This document shows, piece by piece, positions 18,490 to 27,718 of a stretch of 64,000 nucleotides of DNA. Under the pieces are notes generated by a model. That model was not told the origin of the DNA. It worked only from the letters and a program-made list of their open reading frames with translations, and searched no databases. The stretch is from Methylocella sp. GTDB lineage: Bacteria > Pseudomonadota > Alphaproteobacteria > Rhizobiales > Beijerinckiaceae. The stretch lies in the NCBI GenBank assembly GCA_037200525.1, contig JBBCGG010000001.1, positions 1,468,501 through 1,532,500 of the forward strand, written 5' to 3'. The position numbers and the translations under genes are program-made. How positions within the stretch are numbered: the stretch's first letter is position 1; every line of letters begins with the position of its first letter.

Positions 18490-19288
18490 TTGCATCATCC
18501 TGGCCAACTTGATTCGTCGCCGCCGCCCGATGAAGAGCCTCCCATAAACGATGCCGCGTTTCTGTGAATTCGGGAGTTGCGCGCAAGGCCGCCGCGCCGC
18601 GATGCGCGCGCGACAGCGGAACATCGATCACTTCCTGCAGGCGTCCGCCGCGGAGAACGACAACGCGGCTGGCGAGCACGACCGCCTCATCAAGATCGTG
18701 TGTGACGATCAGGATTGTCTTGCCAGTCTTGGCGTGGATCGCCAGCAATTCATCATGAAGCGCCTCTCGCGATTGCGCATCGAGGGCGCCGAACGGTTCA
18801 TCCATGAGCAGCACACCGGGATCGATCGCCAGCGCGCGCGCGATCCCAACGCGTTGCTTCATGCCGCCTGAGAGCTGGTGTGGCCGACGTGCGGCTGAGT
18901 CTTTTAGACCTACAAGGTCGAGATAGGATATGGCGATCTCGGCTGCGGCGCTGCCACGTATGCCCTTCATCTCCAGCCCAAACATGACGTTGTCCCGCGC
19001 CGTGAGCCAAGGCAGAAGTTCTGCATGTTGAAAGATAATGCCGCGGTCATAGCCGCACCCGGTGACTTTCCGGCCACCCACAGTTACATAGCCGCGAGTG
19101 GGCGCCTCCAATCCCATTGCGATCCGGAGTGCGGTCGTCTTACCGCAACCGCTCGGCCCGCAAAGTGCGACGATCTCGCCGTCAGGTACGAGGAAGCTTA
19201 AGTTGTCCAACGCCCGCACGGCGCTGTTGCGAGTCGCTCCTTGGTAGGAGAACGATTTTTCGATGTTAACGAAAGCAATGTCCGCCAC
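18476..19288 (-). CDS. TauB/SsuB-type ABC ATPase
   Basis: ATP-binding subunit of 270 residues: Walker [10 protein letters not shown], signature [15 protein letters not shown], Walker [15 protein letters not shown], and the switch-His region [10 protein letters not shown], all typical of the nitrate/sulfonate/taurine family. It works with the permease and the NMT1-like binding protein next to it. The gene order binding protein, ATPase, permease is standard. Confidence 0.9.
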   Translation of the reverse strand: MADIAFVNIEKSFSYQGATRNSAVRALDNLSFLVPDGEIVALCGPSGCGKTTALRIAMGLEAPTRGYVTVGGRKVTGCGYDRGIIFQHAELLPWLTARDNVMFGLEMKGIRGSAAAEIAISYLDLVGLKDSAARRPHQLSGGMKQRVGIARALAIDPGVLLMDEPFGALDAQSREALHDELLAIHAKTGKTILIVTHDLDEAVVLASRVVVLRGGRLQEVIDVPLSRAHRGAAALRATPEFTETRHRLWEALHRAAATNQVGQDDANAVG

Positions 19289-19312
19289 GGTTGTACCTCT
19301 TCGCAGGCCTTA

Positions 19313-20407
19313 TTATTTCACCGTGGTTCGCGCGAAGGCATCAGCCCGTATCGTAGTATCCACCATCTTGCTGACGTCGAAGGACTCGCTGAGGTTGCCG
19401 GTCTTCAACAACAACTGTTCCATCCAAATCAAATTTTCTACAGGTAACGGCATGGATGGATCGATTAGCTTGTTGTTCACAGCCTGATCATAAACGTAAA
19501 CGGGTCTCGCGTCGTCGCCGCTGAGAGTCAGCGTTGTCCGGGCGAGCGCGACTGTTTCCGAACGATGCTGCTCCGCATAGCGGATTCCATCCATCTGTGC
19601 GGCGACAAAGTTGACGGCCGCATCTCGATGGCGCTTTAAAGCCGCGCCGCTCATATAAGTGCAAAGCCTCAGATAAGAAGGCAGTTCCTTGTGGCCGTCG
19701 ACCAGCATCTTTAGGCCGTTTTTCGCTGCTAGCGGAGCAAACTCCGTCGAGAGCGCGGCAGCCCCTATAATTCCGGCCGTCAAAGCGCGGTAGCGGTCTG
19801 CGTCGCCTCCCATCGCGGCGAAGCGCACCTCCGTAACGGGAATGCCTCTTTCCTCGAGAATTGATCTGACCAATAGATCCGGAAGGGAGCCGGGACTCGA
19901 AATAGCGAATACTGCCCCCTTCAGTTGCTCAACGTCAGTGATTTTGTCTGACGTAAACAATCCATAGGAAAGTCCCGGCCAGTAACAGCCAACGACCTTC
20001 ACGTCAGCGCCTCGCGCAGCGGCTATGATCGCCCCGCCCGGGCTTCCTTCAAAGCTATCGACATCGCCGGCTAGCAGCGCCTTCAGGGCGAGTGCGTCGC
20101 CCTTCATCTGAACATATTCGACCCTCAGCCCGTGTTTCGACGCGACCTCGGGCTGACCAGGCATCAGGACGAATCCTGCATCCGCCTTGGCCTCAACGAT
20201 AGCGTGCCGCCAAACCTGAAGTTCTTCCGCGGCAATTGGATGCGCATACGCCAAACCCGCGATAAAGCCTATTGTTGCGAGGATCGCGTCGAGGCGGCAG
20301 AGGATCCACTTTCTACCCGCCGATCCGGTTATTCCCGTCTCCCCTTCTGAGGTCTTGGGAGGAAGAACGAGCCGTGCGGCGAACGCCAATGAGTTTTTGT
20401 GGGTCAC
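19313..20407 (-). CDS. NMT1/TauA-like ABC substrate-binding protein
   Basis: Periplasmic binding protein of about 364 residues. The GTG at 20407 overlaps the UbiD stop (GTGA) and has AGGA about 9 bases upstream, so it is preferred over the upstream start at 20530, which would lie inside UbiD. A signal-like hydrophobic segment (LDAILATIGFIAGLAYAHPIAAEE) precedes the mature domain, with LLAGDVDSFEGSPGGAIIAAARGADVK and ISSPGSLPDLLVRSILEERGI typical of NMT1/SsuA-like proteins. The ligand is unknown; the UbiD neighbour suggests an aromatic or heteroaromatic carboxylate. Confidence 0.8.
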   Translation of the reverse strand: MTHKNSLAFAARLVLPPKTSEGETGITGSAGRKWILCRLDAILATIGFIAGLAYAHPIAAEELQVWRHAIVEAKADAGFVLMPGQPEVASKHGLRVEYVQMKGDALALKALLAGDVDSFEGSPGGAIIAAARGADVKVVGCYWPGLSYGLFTSDKITDVEQLKGAVFAISSPGSLPDLLVRSILEERGIPVTEVRFAAMGGDADRYRALTAGIIGAAALSTEFAPLAAKNGLKMLVDGHKELPSYLRLCTYMSGAALKRHRDAAVNFVAAQMDGIRYAEQHRSETVALARTTLTLSGDDARPVYVYDQAVNNKLIDPSMPLPVENLIWMEQLLLKTGNLSESFDVSKMVDTTIRADAFARTTVK

Positions 20408-22083
20408 GCTGCTGGATCCTGCAAGATTGGTGTATTCATGGCTACGTCGCTGCGTCGTTGCCGAGCAATCTTCTCGCCGGTCGCAAAATATTCGCCACGC
20501 GTCGCAAGAGCGGCCTGCTCCGCAAGCCACTTCGGCCAGTGGCCAAGATCATATCCGTACCAGGGAGACTCCGGCTTCAGCGTCTGCAGACCGAGACGAT
20601 TCCAGAGCTGCTGCGCTTCTTCCATGAACTCGCGTCGTGGGAGGGCAATCGGTGGGAAGCTGCCGCGCATTGTTGCATTGATCAATACCGATCCGCTATC
20701 GCCACTTTGCAGTGAGCTCCGAGGACCATGTCCCGGATCCTTCTTATCCAGGACCTTCAGATCATTTTGCGGTTGACTACGATAGCACATCGCCCAGAAC
20801 AGCGCATCCGCGTTCTCCGGGTCAATATCTTCGTCGACGGCGATAATCCACTTTCCCGCGTAACGGTGCATGGACGATGCGCCATATAGGGCGCGCCAAA
20901 TTTCCGTTTCAAGAGTGCCTTTTGCGAACTGGATTGCGATTAGAGCGATCACGCTCGTCAGGGGCTCGTGCATGTGTACGCGACGAACTCCCGATATTCC
21001 CATGGCGGACCGCAGATGATTAAGCATCACCGGCTCCATGGCCGCGCGACGGATCACGCTCGACTCGCTCGGTGTGACCTGACTAATGAAGGATGTCAGA
21101 ATAGGATGTTGGCGGCGGGTGATTGCCGTGACTTCCATGAACGCATTATATTCCTGAAGATTTACGTAGCCGTGAGACTCTCCAAAGGGAGCCTCAGGCT
21201 CGAGAAATGCAGTTTCAATATAACCCTCGATGACGATCTCGGCCTGAGCGGGCACAAGCAGATCAACCGTCTTGGCGCGAACGACTTCAATCGCGCTACC
21301 GGTCAGCCCACCCGCAACCCACAGCTCGTCGAGACTCTCGGGCATCTTCTGCACCGCGGTATAGGAAACGGCGGGAGGACAGCCAACAATCACCGCGCAG
21401 GGAAGCCGTTCTCCGCGAGCCTTGCGCTTCTCCCAGTGAACCAGAATTCCGGGTCGGATCTCGACAGATGGATTCATGCCAAGCTGGCGCGGTCCTTTTA
21501 TCTGCCCTCGGTAATTACCGAGATTCTGAATCCCGGTATCCGGGTCCATCGTTATGTAGTGCCCGGCGGTAAGATACGGAGCGTTGTCCCATCCTGGCGT
21601 AGAAATCGGAACCGGTAAGCTATCGAGACCGAAACCGGGCCTATCAAGGTCATCGCCGATGAGCACGATGTCGTGGCAGGGAGCTCGTTCCACCAAACTT
21701 GGCGGGATTGGCGCATTTAGGGCTTTCAACCATATTGAGCCGATGGCTCCCGGGTCCGCGCCAAAGCCGATGCGGTAAATATCGCGGCTTCCGGCCAAGC
21801 CCGCCACGAGCACGGCGCCGTCATAGGCCTTGCCTTTCCCGTCGGTCGGGCGCGTGAAAAGGAAAGCGCGTCGATCCACCTCCGGAATGCCGCCGCGATA
21901 TTGCCACCGGACCAGAGGATGCATCACGGTGTCCTTGTTGACGGGCTCATCAACAACGACAAGCAGTCCCGCGTCTGCAAGGTTACGGATGTGATCGCGT
22001 AGATCCGGATATCTGTGTGTCGCCTCCGGATCGCGCTGGAAGCGCGAGAGGGCCGGATGTCTGTCGTTAAAGGAATCAGTCAT
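20404..22083 (-). CDS. UbiD-family (de)carboxylase, long form
   Basis: A 559-residue UbiD-family enzyme, dependent on prenylated FMN supplied by UbiX. Landmarks are the NLGNYRGQIKGPRQLGMNPS Arg-containing cofactor region, PFGESHGYVN with the catalytic Glu, and MHEPLTSVIALIAIQFAKGT. It is longer than the usual 450-500 residues, with extra N- and C-terminal segments, and differs clearly from the second UbiD at 31182. It heads an operon with a TauABC-type importer, so import and decarboxylation of one aromatic acid may be coupled. Two GntR-type palindromes lie upstream. Confidence 0.85.
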   Translation of the reverse strand: MTDSFNDRHPALSRFQRDPEATHRYPDLRDHIRNLADAGLLVVVDEPVNKDTVMHPLVRWQYRGGIPEVDRRAFLFTRPTDGKGKAYDGAVLVAGLAGSRDIYRIGFGADPGAIGSIWLKALNAPIPPSLVERAPCHDIVLIGDDLDRPGFGLDSLPVPISTPGWDNAPYLTAGHYITMDPDTGIQNLGNYRGQIKGPRQLGMNPSVEIRPGILVHWEKRKARGERLPCAVIVGCPPAVSYTAVQKMPESLDELWVAGGLTGSAIEVVRAKTVDLLVPAQAEIVIEGYIETAFLEPEAPFGESHGYVNLQEYNAFMEVTAITRRQHPILTSFISQVTPSESSVIRRAAMEPVMLNHLRSAMGISGVRRVHMHEPLTSVIALIAIQFAKGTLETEIWRALYGASSMHRYAGKWIIAVDEDIDPENADALFWAMCYRSQPQNDLKVLDKKDPGHGPRSSLQSGDSGSVLINATMRGSFPPIALPRREFMEEAQQLWNRLGLQTLKPESPWYGYDLGHWPKWLAEQAALATRGEYFATGEKIARQRRSDVAMNTPILQDPAA

Positions 22084-22245
22084 CTACGATCTTTACTCTC
22101 GCAAACGCCAGCAAAACGGCCGCCCGGTAAAAAGCGCTGCGGAAGCTCCGCGCGTGATCGGAATTCCGCAACTGTCAGGACGTTGGGGATTATAGATCGC
22201 ACACTTCGATCCCACGAAGATGATCTACATGAACGCTGGGTTTCA

Positions 22246-22275
22246 TATGTAAGATTGTCATACGATATGAGTCAA
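22246..22275 (-). promoter_or_regulatory. Promoter with operator copy 2 (UbiD-importer operon)
   Basis: On the minus strand a -35-like TTGACT (22275-22270) is followed after four bases by the palindrome TCGTATGACAA (22265-22255, a variant of the shared operator), then a weak -10 (TTACAT or TACATA) at 17-18 bases spacing. An operator inside the -35/-10 spacer suggests repression. Confidence 0.5.
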
Positions 22276-22334
22276 TGGAAATGCCCGGACGCGGTTAAGA
22301 TAGCCTCAGCATGATCCGTGCCAGCAATTAGCTT

Positions 22335-22345
22335 TTGTCAGACAG
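22335..22345. promoter_or_regulatory. GntR/FCD-type operator copy 3
   Basis: TTGTCAGACAG, second copy of the shared palindrome in the gap between the EthD-like stop and the UbiD start. It is about 80 bases upstream of copy 2 and could allow looping or cooperative binding. Confidence 0.45.
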
Positions 22346-22448
22346 AAGGAGAATTGGGTCGGAGCCAATCGTCCCAGCGTTCTTCGTACAGCGGGTCGTG
22401 AAAAGTACATCCTTCGATTGCAGAACAGAGCGGTTTTTGCATTAGTCC

Positions 22449-23126
22449 CTAGCGTAAGCAGCCAATCTGGCGGGCGCCGTGCTTCTCAAACAGGCTGTAG
22501 CGGCCGACGAACCAGGGCAGCGCGGCCATTCGATCCCTCCATGGTGTCTGCCGGGCAGCGGCGCGTTCAGGCGACGCAAGAGCGGAGCGGTCAGCCAGAT
22601 AGTGCAAGGCGAGCCGATTCGCGCGCGTCGGCTCACCGTCTACGACGCGGAAGCGCCGCACCATCAGCCAGTCCTTGCAGCCCATGAGATGGGGCACATG
22701 GTCGATTTCGTACCAGGCGTCGAAGTCGGATAAAGCAGTCTCGGGCACCTCGAACCACACGGCATAGACCAGCGCGGCGTCGATTGCCGCAGCGCCGCGC
22801 TCGTTTGGCTGCCGGCGAGCGCTGGTCTCGGCCGCTATATAGCGCGTAAAGCCGGAGACGCTGCTGAGCATCTGGTGCGTTGTCTCGCTCGGTTTGGTCT
22901 TGAGCTCTTGGTAGGCTGGCGATTTCATTACGCCTGCATCGGCCACTTCGTAAATCGCAAGGAAACCGCGCGCGTCATCCGCCAGATCGCGGTAACGCTG
23001 CGCCGAGACGAAGCCTGGGACGGCCATGCGCAGCGGTATGTGCTCCTCATCATACCATTTATGGAAGCGCGATTCTTCGCCGATGGGCGGCGTCATTTCG
23101 GAAAACAGGATGGATGTGCCTTGCAT
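22449..23126 (-). CDS. Tandem EthD/dimeric alpha-beta barrel protein
   Basis: A 225-residue protein with two related halves. The first (residues 1-100) has SEMTPPIGEESRFHKWYDEEHIPLRM and RFLAIYEV-like strands; the second (about 115-215) has WFEVPETALSDFDAWYEIDHVPHLM. The repeated F/DxWYxxxHxP motif is typical of EthD-like dimeric alpha-beta barrel proteins, here fused in tandem. ATG 23126 has AAGGAG six bases upstream; the long upstream extension to 23516 overlaps the MFS gene and is rejected. It ends the AA_synth-enamidase operon. A small isomerase, lactonase or ligand-binding role is possible. Confidence 0.72.
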   Translation of the reverse strand: MQGTSILFSEMTPPIGEESRFHKWYDEEHIPLRMAVPGFVSAQRYRDLADDARGFLAIYEVADAGVMKSPAYQELKTKPSETTHQMLSSVSGFTRYIAAETSARRQPNERGAAAIDAALVYAVWFEVPETALSDFDAWYEIDHVPHLMGCKDWLMVRRFRVVDGEPTRANRLALHYLADRSALASPERAAARQTPWRDRMAALPWFVGRYSLFEKHGARQIGCLR

Positions 23127-23164
23127 GAGAACTCCTTGTTGGGCGCTGGCCTGCATCGGCCATT

Positions 23165-24463
23165 TTAATAGGATCGGACCAGCGGTAGCAGCGTGAGCGA
23201 GCCGAGCACGCTTGCAACCACAACGACCAGCAGACCTGTCTGAAAAGTTCCGGTCGTCGCCACGACCCATCCGATCAGCGCAGGCGCGAAGGCTCCGACG
23301 AGATTGCCGATCCCGTTGATCACTCCGATGCCTGTCGACGTCGCAGAGGCAGGAAGCACCCTCATCGCGAGTGCGTAATGGGTTGGCAGGCCGAAACCCC
23401 AAGCGCCCGCGCTGCAGGCGATTACGATCGCGGCGAGATGCGGATCCTGGACGCGAGTGCCAGCGAACAGCAGCAAGCCAGCGGCAAGCAATCCGACAAC
23501 GCTCAGTAGCGCGCAACGGCCTGTTCGGTCAGAGATATAGCCGGAGGACATCTCGGCAATAAACATCAGGATGAAGGGCAATGACGAGTAAATGCCCATT
23601 TGATGTAAATTGAAATGCCGCTCCCGCTCCAAATAAGTGGGCAGCCAGCTGTTGAGACCCCACAGATATGTCAGCAGCCCGGCGCCATAGGCGGAGAGCA
23701 ACCAGACCCGCCGATCGGCGAGCACGACGCGCACATCCACGAGACGGAGCGACGAAGGGGCGGTTGCCGCCGCCACCCTCTCGGCTGTTGCGGGCGGCTG
23801 GTCGCGCACCACAGCGAACACCAATGGCATCACGATCGCAAAGCTTAACAGCCCGAGGACGTAAAATGAGGCGCGCCAGCCGAAGCTCGCAACAAGCCAG
23901 ATTGTGAGCGGGAAGCCTATCGCCGAGCCGAGCGGACTGCCGATCATCCATATCGCGTTGGCGCGCGCCCGTTCGTGCGGCGGAAACCAGCGCTGCACCG
24001 TCTTGGAAATGAGCGAGAATTGCGGTCCCTCGCTGAGGCCGAGGACGATGCGATATGCCAGCATGGCGGCGTAGGAACTGGTGCTCCCCATCAGCGCCAT
24101 CATCATACCCCAGAGTGCGGCGGCGTAACCAAGGGCGCGGCGTGGTCCAAGCACATCGCCGACGAAGCTCAGCAAAAGTGCGGAGATCGCGTAGGCGAGC
24201 AGGAACGCAGTCATGAGCAAGCCGAGCGCTTCGGGGCGAAAGGCGGTGCCTAGCGCGGCGTTGAAGCCGCTATCGGTGAACAGAACTGCAATGCTGATGC
24301 GGTCGAAAAATCCCGTCACGACCGTCGCGAGCATGACAACGGCGATAACCCATCGCCAGGGGGAGCGCGCCGCATCGCGTTTCGGTTGCAGTGGTCCTCC
24401 GCTGTCAGCTAAGGTTTCATCGGACGCTTCGTCGCTGCAGGCAAGGGAGAAAAACTCTGACAT
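23165..24463 (-). CDS. MFS transporter, anion:cation symporter-like (copy 1)
   Basis: A 432-residue, 12-helix major facilitator. It contains FFDRISIAVLFTD after helix 1, GDVLGPRRALG in the loop 2-3 signature position, EGPQFSL and RWFPPHERARANAIWMIGSPLGSAIGFP, all shared with the MFS protein at 35145. This layout is typical of the ACS family that imports organic anions such as aromatic acids. ATG 24463 is preferred over 24478 because AGGGA lies upstream at suitable distance. It sits between the FAD monooxygenase and EthD-like genes. Confidence 0.85.
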   Translation of the reverse strand: MSEFFSLACSDEASDETLADSGGPLQPKRDAARSPWRWVIAVVMLATVVTGFFDRISIAVLFTDSGFNAALGTAFRPEALGLLMTAFLLAYAISALLLSFVGDVLGPRRALGYAAALWGMMMALMGSTSSYAAMLAYRIVLGLSEGPQFSLISKTVQRWFPPHERARANAIWMIGSPLGSAIGFPLTIWLVASFGWRASFYVLGLLSFAIVMPLVFAVVRDQPPATAERVAAATAPSSLRLVDVRVVLADRRVWLLSAYGAGLLTYLWGLNSWLPTYLERERHFNLHQMGIYSSLPFILMFIAEMSSGYISDRTGRCALLSVVGLLAAGLLLFAGTRVQDPHLAAIVIACSAGAWGFGLPTHYALAMRVLPASATSTGIGVINGIGNLVGAFAPALIGWVVATTGTFQTGLLVVVVASVLGSLTLLPLVRSY

Positions 24464-24583
24464 CGAACCATCCCTCATATTATTCCAGCTCTGGGCAACA
24501 AGCAGAGTGATGCAATCGGTATTGCAGCGGAGCGAAGCGGTTTCGGCGGCATTCGCGCCCGTACGCTGGCGGATGGACCACTG

Positions 24584-25792
24584 TCAAATCCGGGTCGCCT
24601 CTCGCACGCTTTCGATCAGCGATGATCGTAGCAAGAAGGCGCGGGCCCGCGCCGGATCAGCGGCCGTCGCCCGGAGACCATCAAGATTGGCTTGGCGCAC
24701 CGTCAGGTCTTTTTCTTCGAGTCGCTTCTTGTTGGCGACTGTCTGATCCTGAACGAACTTTACATTCAATGACCGGCGCCGATGCGCGTACCCGTCTAGA
24801 ACCGCATCGTCCTCGCCCTGTAGCGCCACGGCCGACAGGGAGTCGACAGCATCGATCGCGTCGTGAATGCCGAAGTTAAGTCCGAGACCGCCAATCGGAT
24901 TATTAACGTGCGCAGCATCGCCAGCAAGGAGCACGCGGCCGATGCGAAATGTCTCCGCCACTCGCTGGTGCACAGCATAGAGATTGCGATGCACCAGCTG
25001 ATAGGGATGTCCCAGCGGATAAATTCCTTCAAGACGAGTCGCGACTGCCACGTCGGACAGGGCCTCCTCGTCCGTTTCGTCGGAACGAGTTGGGAAAACG
25101 GCGCGCCAACGCCCTTTCCCGTCATCGCCGGCGACTTTAAACAGATTGGCCCATTCGGAGACGCCGGCAAGATAGTTGCGGAAGCAGCACCCCATCAGCG
25201 CCTTCACATCGTCGAGCACGGTCAACACCACGAAGCGCTCCGGCCAAGTGTAACCCTCAAAGGGAACGCCGAGCGCCTTGCGTATCGTACTGCGACCACC
25301 GTCGGTTGCGATCATCCAGTCAGCGGAAACTGCTTCCTGACCCGCGCTGGACTCAATCTGCACGCTGACCCGGTCGGCGTCCTGCGCACATCCTATGACG
25401 CGGGTTCCAAGTCGCGCTAACATGCCATATTGCTGCAGTTTTTCCAAACCCATGCGCACAAGCTTGTGCTGCTCGGTCTGCACGACAAAAGGAAACGGCG
25501 TCTCATCGCGCAGCAGATCATGATCAAAAGTGGCGACGCGCGCGCGGCTCTCGCGATCCCAAAACTGAAACTCGCGCGCTACAAGTCCCTCGGCAATAAA
25601 TCGATCGAGGAGTCCGATGCGATGGATCATCTCGAGCGTTGAGGGATGCGTCGTCGCGGCGCGTGGATTGGTATCTATTTCAGTAGCCGCCTCGATAAGC
25701 TGAACATCGAAGCCGGACTGCGTTGCAGCGAGCGCGGCGACAACCCCAACGGGACCGGCCCCTACAATGAGAAGTTGTGGTGAGCGACTCAA
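24584..25792 (-). CDS. FAD-dependent aromatic monooxygenase (MhpA/PHBH type)
   Basis: A 402-residue class A flavoprotein monooxygenase. It starts with the Rossmann motif LLIVGAGPVGVVAAL and has a DG-like region IATDGGRSTIRKALG, then VLLAGDAAHVNNPIGGLGLNFGIHDA, the FAD ribityl-binding block. It probably hydroxylates an aromatic or heteroaromatic ring using NAD(P)H and oxygen. The start is a TTG (25792) whose bases overlap the enamidase TGA stop and which follows GGAGGAGG; this removes a spurious 96-residue upstream extension. It shares the operon with the enamidase homologue, suggesting consecutive steps. Confidence 0.83.
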   Translation of the reverse strand: MSRSPQLLIVGAGPVGVVAALAATQSGFDVQLIEAATEIDTNPRAATTHPSTLEMIHRIGLLDRFIAEGLVAREFQFWDRESRARVATFDHDLLRDETPFPFVVQTEQHKLVRMGLEKLQQYGMLARLGTRVIGCAQDADRVSVQIESSAGQEAVSADWMIATDGGRSTIRKALGVPFEGYTWPERFVVLTVLDDVKALMGCCFRNYLAGVSEWANLFKVAGDDGKGRWRAVFPTRSDETDEEALSDVAVATRLEGIYPLGHPYQLVHRNLYAVHQRVAETFRIGRVLLAGDAAHVNNPIGGLGLNFGIHDAIDAVDSLSAVALQGEDDAVLDGYAHRRRSLNVKFVQDQTVANKKRLEEKDLTVRQANLDGLRATAADPARARAFLLRSSLIESVREATRI

Positions 25793-26985
25793 TGTCCTCC
25801 TCCGGAAAAGTCCATCAGCAATCGGCATTCGGCGACGCGGACGCGACGATTGGTTGCCGGCGTGTTGCGACTGCGACCGACGAAACGCGGCGCCCCATTG
25901 GCGACGACTGCGCCCACTGCCGCGATATCGCCGTTGCGCAGAGCGGACAGCGCGTCGTTCTGCGAGCCGCCCGCACATGCGTCTATTAAGACAATGTCGG
26001 CATCGCGGCCGACGCGCAGGAATCCTGAATTCAGTCGATAGATCTGTGCGTTGTTCCCGGTCGCGGCGGCAATCGCCCACTCGACCGGAAGATCCGTCAG
26101 ACTCGCAAGATGCGAAATTGTGTAGAGCATGCCAAGAGGCATGATTCCGCTACCCGTCGGCGTATCCGTCGCTATCAGCAGCCGGTCGAAAGCGTTGGCC
26201 TTGCGTGCAAGCTCAGTTACGAGGAGCGTTGTGCGCAGATTGCCCGCAGTGCATAGCTGCAAGGCGATCTCGGTTTCCTCCACTAGGCGCGGAAAGTCGG
26301 CGTCCGGCATCGCAACCGGGCCGCCATTTACGTGGAATGATACGTCTGGCCGGACGGCGAGAAGATGATCGGCCCAGATCCCTGAAGAGCCAGGGATCGA
26401 GGAGCCGCCGGTATGCATCGTGGTGATCATTCCGGCGCGTCGGGCCCAGGCGACCTGCTCCGCGTAACCGAACGGCGTGTCGAAGCCGCCAAAACCAGCC
26501 TTTGCAAGCCATACGCCCTGCGCAGCAAGTTCGGCGAAGTCGCTTTCGACTAGCCCGGGCTCAAGAATGACAGAGCCGGCGTGCACGCGCATTCCGCCTG
26601 GCCGGTAATGTTGAAAGCAACGTGAAGCCGCAATAGCGAGCGCCTTGACGCCGGCCGGGTCGGTCGGGCGGCCGGGCACATGCACCTCAGACGCGGAAAT
26701 GGCTGTCGTAACGCCGCCGTGAACATAGCTCTCAAGATAGCCGACTGTCTTTTGACGCGGCGTGTAGTCCCCGAAGGTGATGTGGACGTGGCTGTCGATC
26801 AGGCCAGGAATAGCGACGACGCCGTCGGCATCAATTACTACGTCAGCGGCGGCAATGTCTTGCGAAGACAACGGGCCCACTGCCGTTATGATTCCGTCCT
26901 CGCATAGAAGCGCCTCAGCGGAATGAAACGGATCCCGCCAGTCGCCGGTGACGATTCGCCCAATATTGACGATCGCCGTCCTCAT
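25789..26985 (-). CDS. Enamidase-like cyclic amidohydrolase
   Basis: A 398-residue metal-dependent amidohydrolase resembling Eubacterium barkeri enamidase, which opens 6-oxo-tetrahydronicotinate. Shared-looking blocks are PRQKTVGYLESYVHGGVTT, MHTGGSSIPGSS, HVNGGP, ATDTPTGSGIMPLGML, and a late SRNTP. Candidate metal ligands are His66, His68, His191, His218 and Asp274. Lys162 falls where, from memory, the clostridial enzyme has a bridging Glu, and Lys is the usual carboxylated bridge in hydantoinases. It likely hydrolyses a cyclic enamide (lactam) made after ring hydroxylation, releasing ammonia and a semialdehyde. It overlaps the FAD monooxygenase start by four bases. Confidence 0.78.
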   Translation of the reverse strand: MRTAIVNIGRIVTGDWRDPFHSAEALLCEDGIITAVGPLSSQDIAAADVVIDADGVVAIPGLIDSHVHITFGDYTPRQKTVGYLESYVHGGVTTAISASEVHVPGRPTDPAGVKALAIAASRCFQHYRPGGMRVHAGSVILEPGLVESDFAELAAQGVWLAKAGFGGFDTPFGYAEQVAWARRAGMITTMHTGGSSIPGSSGIWADHLLAVRPDVSFHVNGGPVAMPDADFPRLVEETEIALQLCTAGNLRTTLLVTELARKANAFDRLLIATDTPTGSGIMPLGMLYTISHLASLTDLPVEWAIAAATGNNAQIYRLNSGFLRVGRDADIVLIDACAGGSQNDALSALRNGDIAAVGAVVANGAPRFVGRSRNTPATNRRVRVAECRLLMDFSGGGH

Positions 26986-27004
26986 TTCATCGCCTCACAA
27001 AACG

Positions 27005-27580
27005 TCACCGGAGACCGTCCTTTCCCTCGATTTGGTCGGCCCGGAGTCCGCCGACGCGATCGTCAATCCGGCCTCGATTTGCCACGCAGATGATCACGGC
27101 GATCTCGTCTGCTTGCGGCCCATCGGGAACGGTGATCGTCATGCCATCATAGTGTGAGCGGACATAGAGCGCATCTTTGTGAGCGAGTGGGACATCAATC
27201 GAACTGCCGGGCGCGGCGCGCTTAGTGAAGGACGAAATCCAGGCGGCGGCGCCGCCAATCGCCTCGCGTAGCGGAGCCGCGAAGGTTGAAGTGACCAGCG
27301 CGTTAATGTGTTCCTGCTTGCCGTCAAGACCGACAATACCACCTTTGCCATAGCTGCAAACTTCATAAGGCGCCATTGCGGCGACGGCGTGTTGCGAAAG
27401 AAATCGTCCGAGCTCCGCGCTGGCGGCGATCATGTCGGTGAGATCATCGCCGTGCTGATCGGCTAGCGGATTACGTACGATTCCCACCACCGCGACCTTA
27501 CGGAGCGGATCGCCGCTGTCCCTTTCATTCGGCAACGTCTCGTCTATAAAGAGGAGGCTGCGAAGGATGGGAAGCTGCAT
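27005..27580 (-). CDS. AA_synth (DUF1185) family protein, copy 1
   Basis: A 191-residue member of the 'amino acid synthesis' (AA_synth/DUF1185) family, whose biochemical role is not established. Markers are VVGIVRNPLA, CSYGKGGIVGLDGKQEH, PLREAIGGAAAWISSFTKRAAPG and the C-terminal ANRGRIDDRVGGL. ATG 27580 follows AGGA by eight bases. It heads the operon leading to enamidase, FAD monooxygenase, MFS carrier and EthD-like protein. Its recurrence beside a second MFS gene at 34453 argues for a real metabolic role in this pathway, possibly on a cyclic amide or imine intermediate (inference). Confidence 0.82.
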   Translation of the reverse strand: MQLPILRSLLFIDETLPNERDSGDPLRKVAVVGIVRNPLADQHGDDLTDMIAASAELGRFLSQHAVAAMAPYEVCSYGKGGIVGLDGKQEHINALVTSTFAAPLREAIGGAAAWISSFTKRAAPGSSIDVPLAHKDALYVRSHYDGMTITVPDGPQADEIAVIICVANRGRIDDRVGGLRADQIEGKDGLR

Positions 27581-27695
27581 TTAGATATCCTGATATTGAC
27601 GACGATAAAGCGGCCACGAACCTTCGACGCAAAGCTCCAGCGAAGGGTGGCTACGCCTCCAAACCACTCAACGCGTGTTGTGGGTATCGATCATA

Positions 27696-27718
27696 TTGTC
27701 AGACGATTTTAAAGTCGT
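27696..27718. promoter_or_regulatory. Operator copy 4 plus second palindrome (AA_synth copy 1 promoter)
   Basis: TTGTCAGACGA (27696-27706) matches the shared GntR-type operator. It overlaps ACGATT-TTAA-AGTCGT (27703-27718), which is 14/16 identical to a palindrome in front of the GntR gene (34061-34076). On the minus strand a TATGAT -10-like hexamer follows. It lies about 120 bases upstream of the AA_synth start. Confidence 0.5.
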
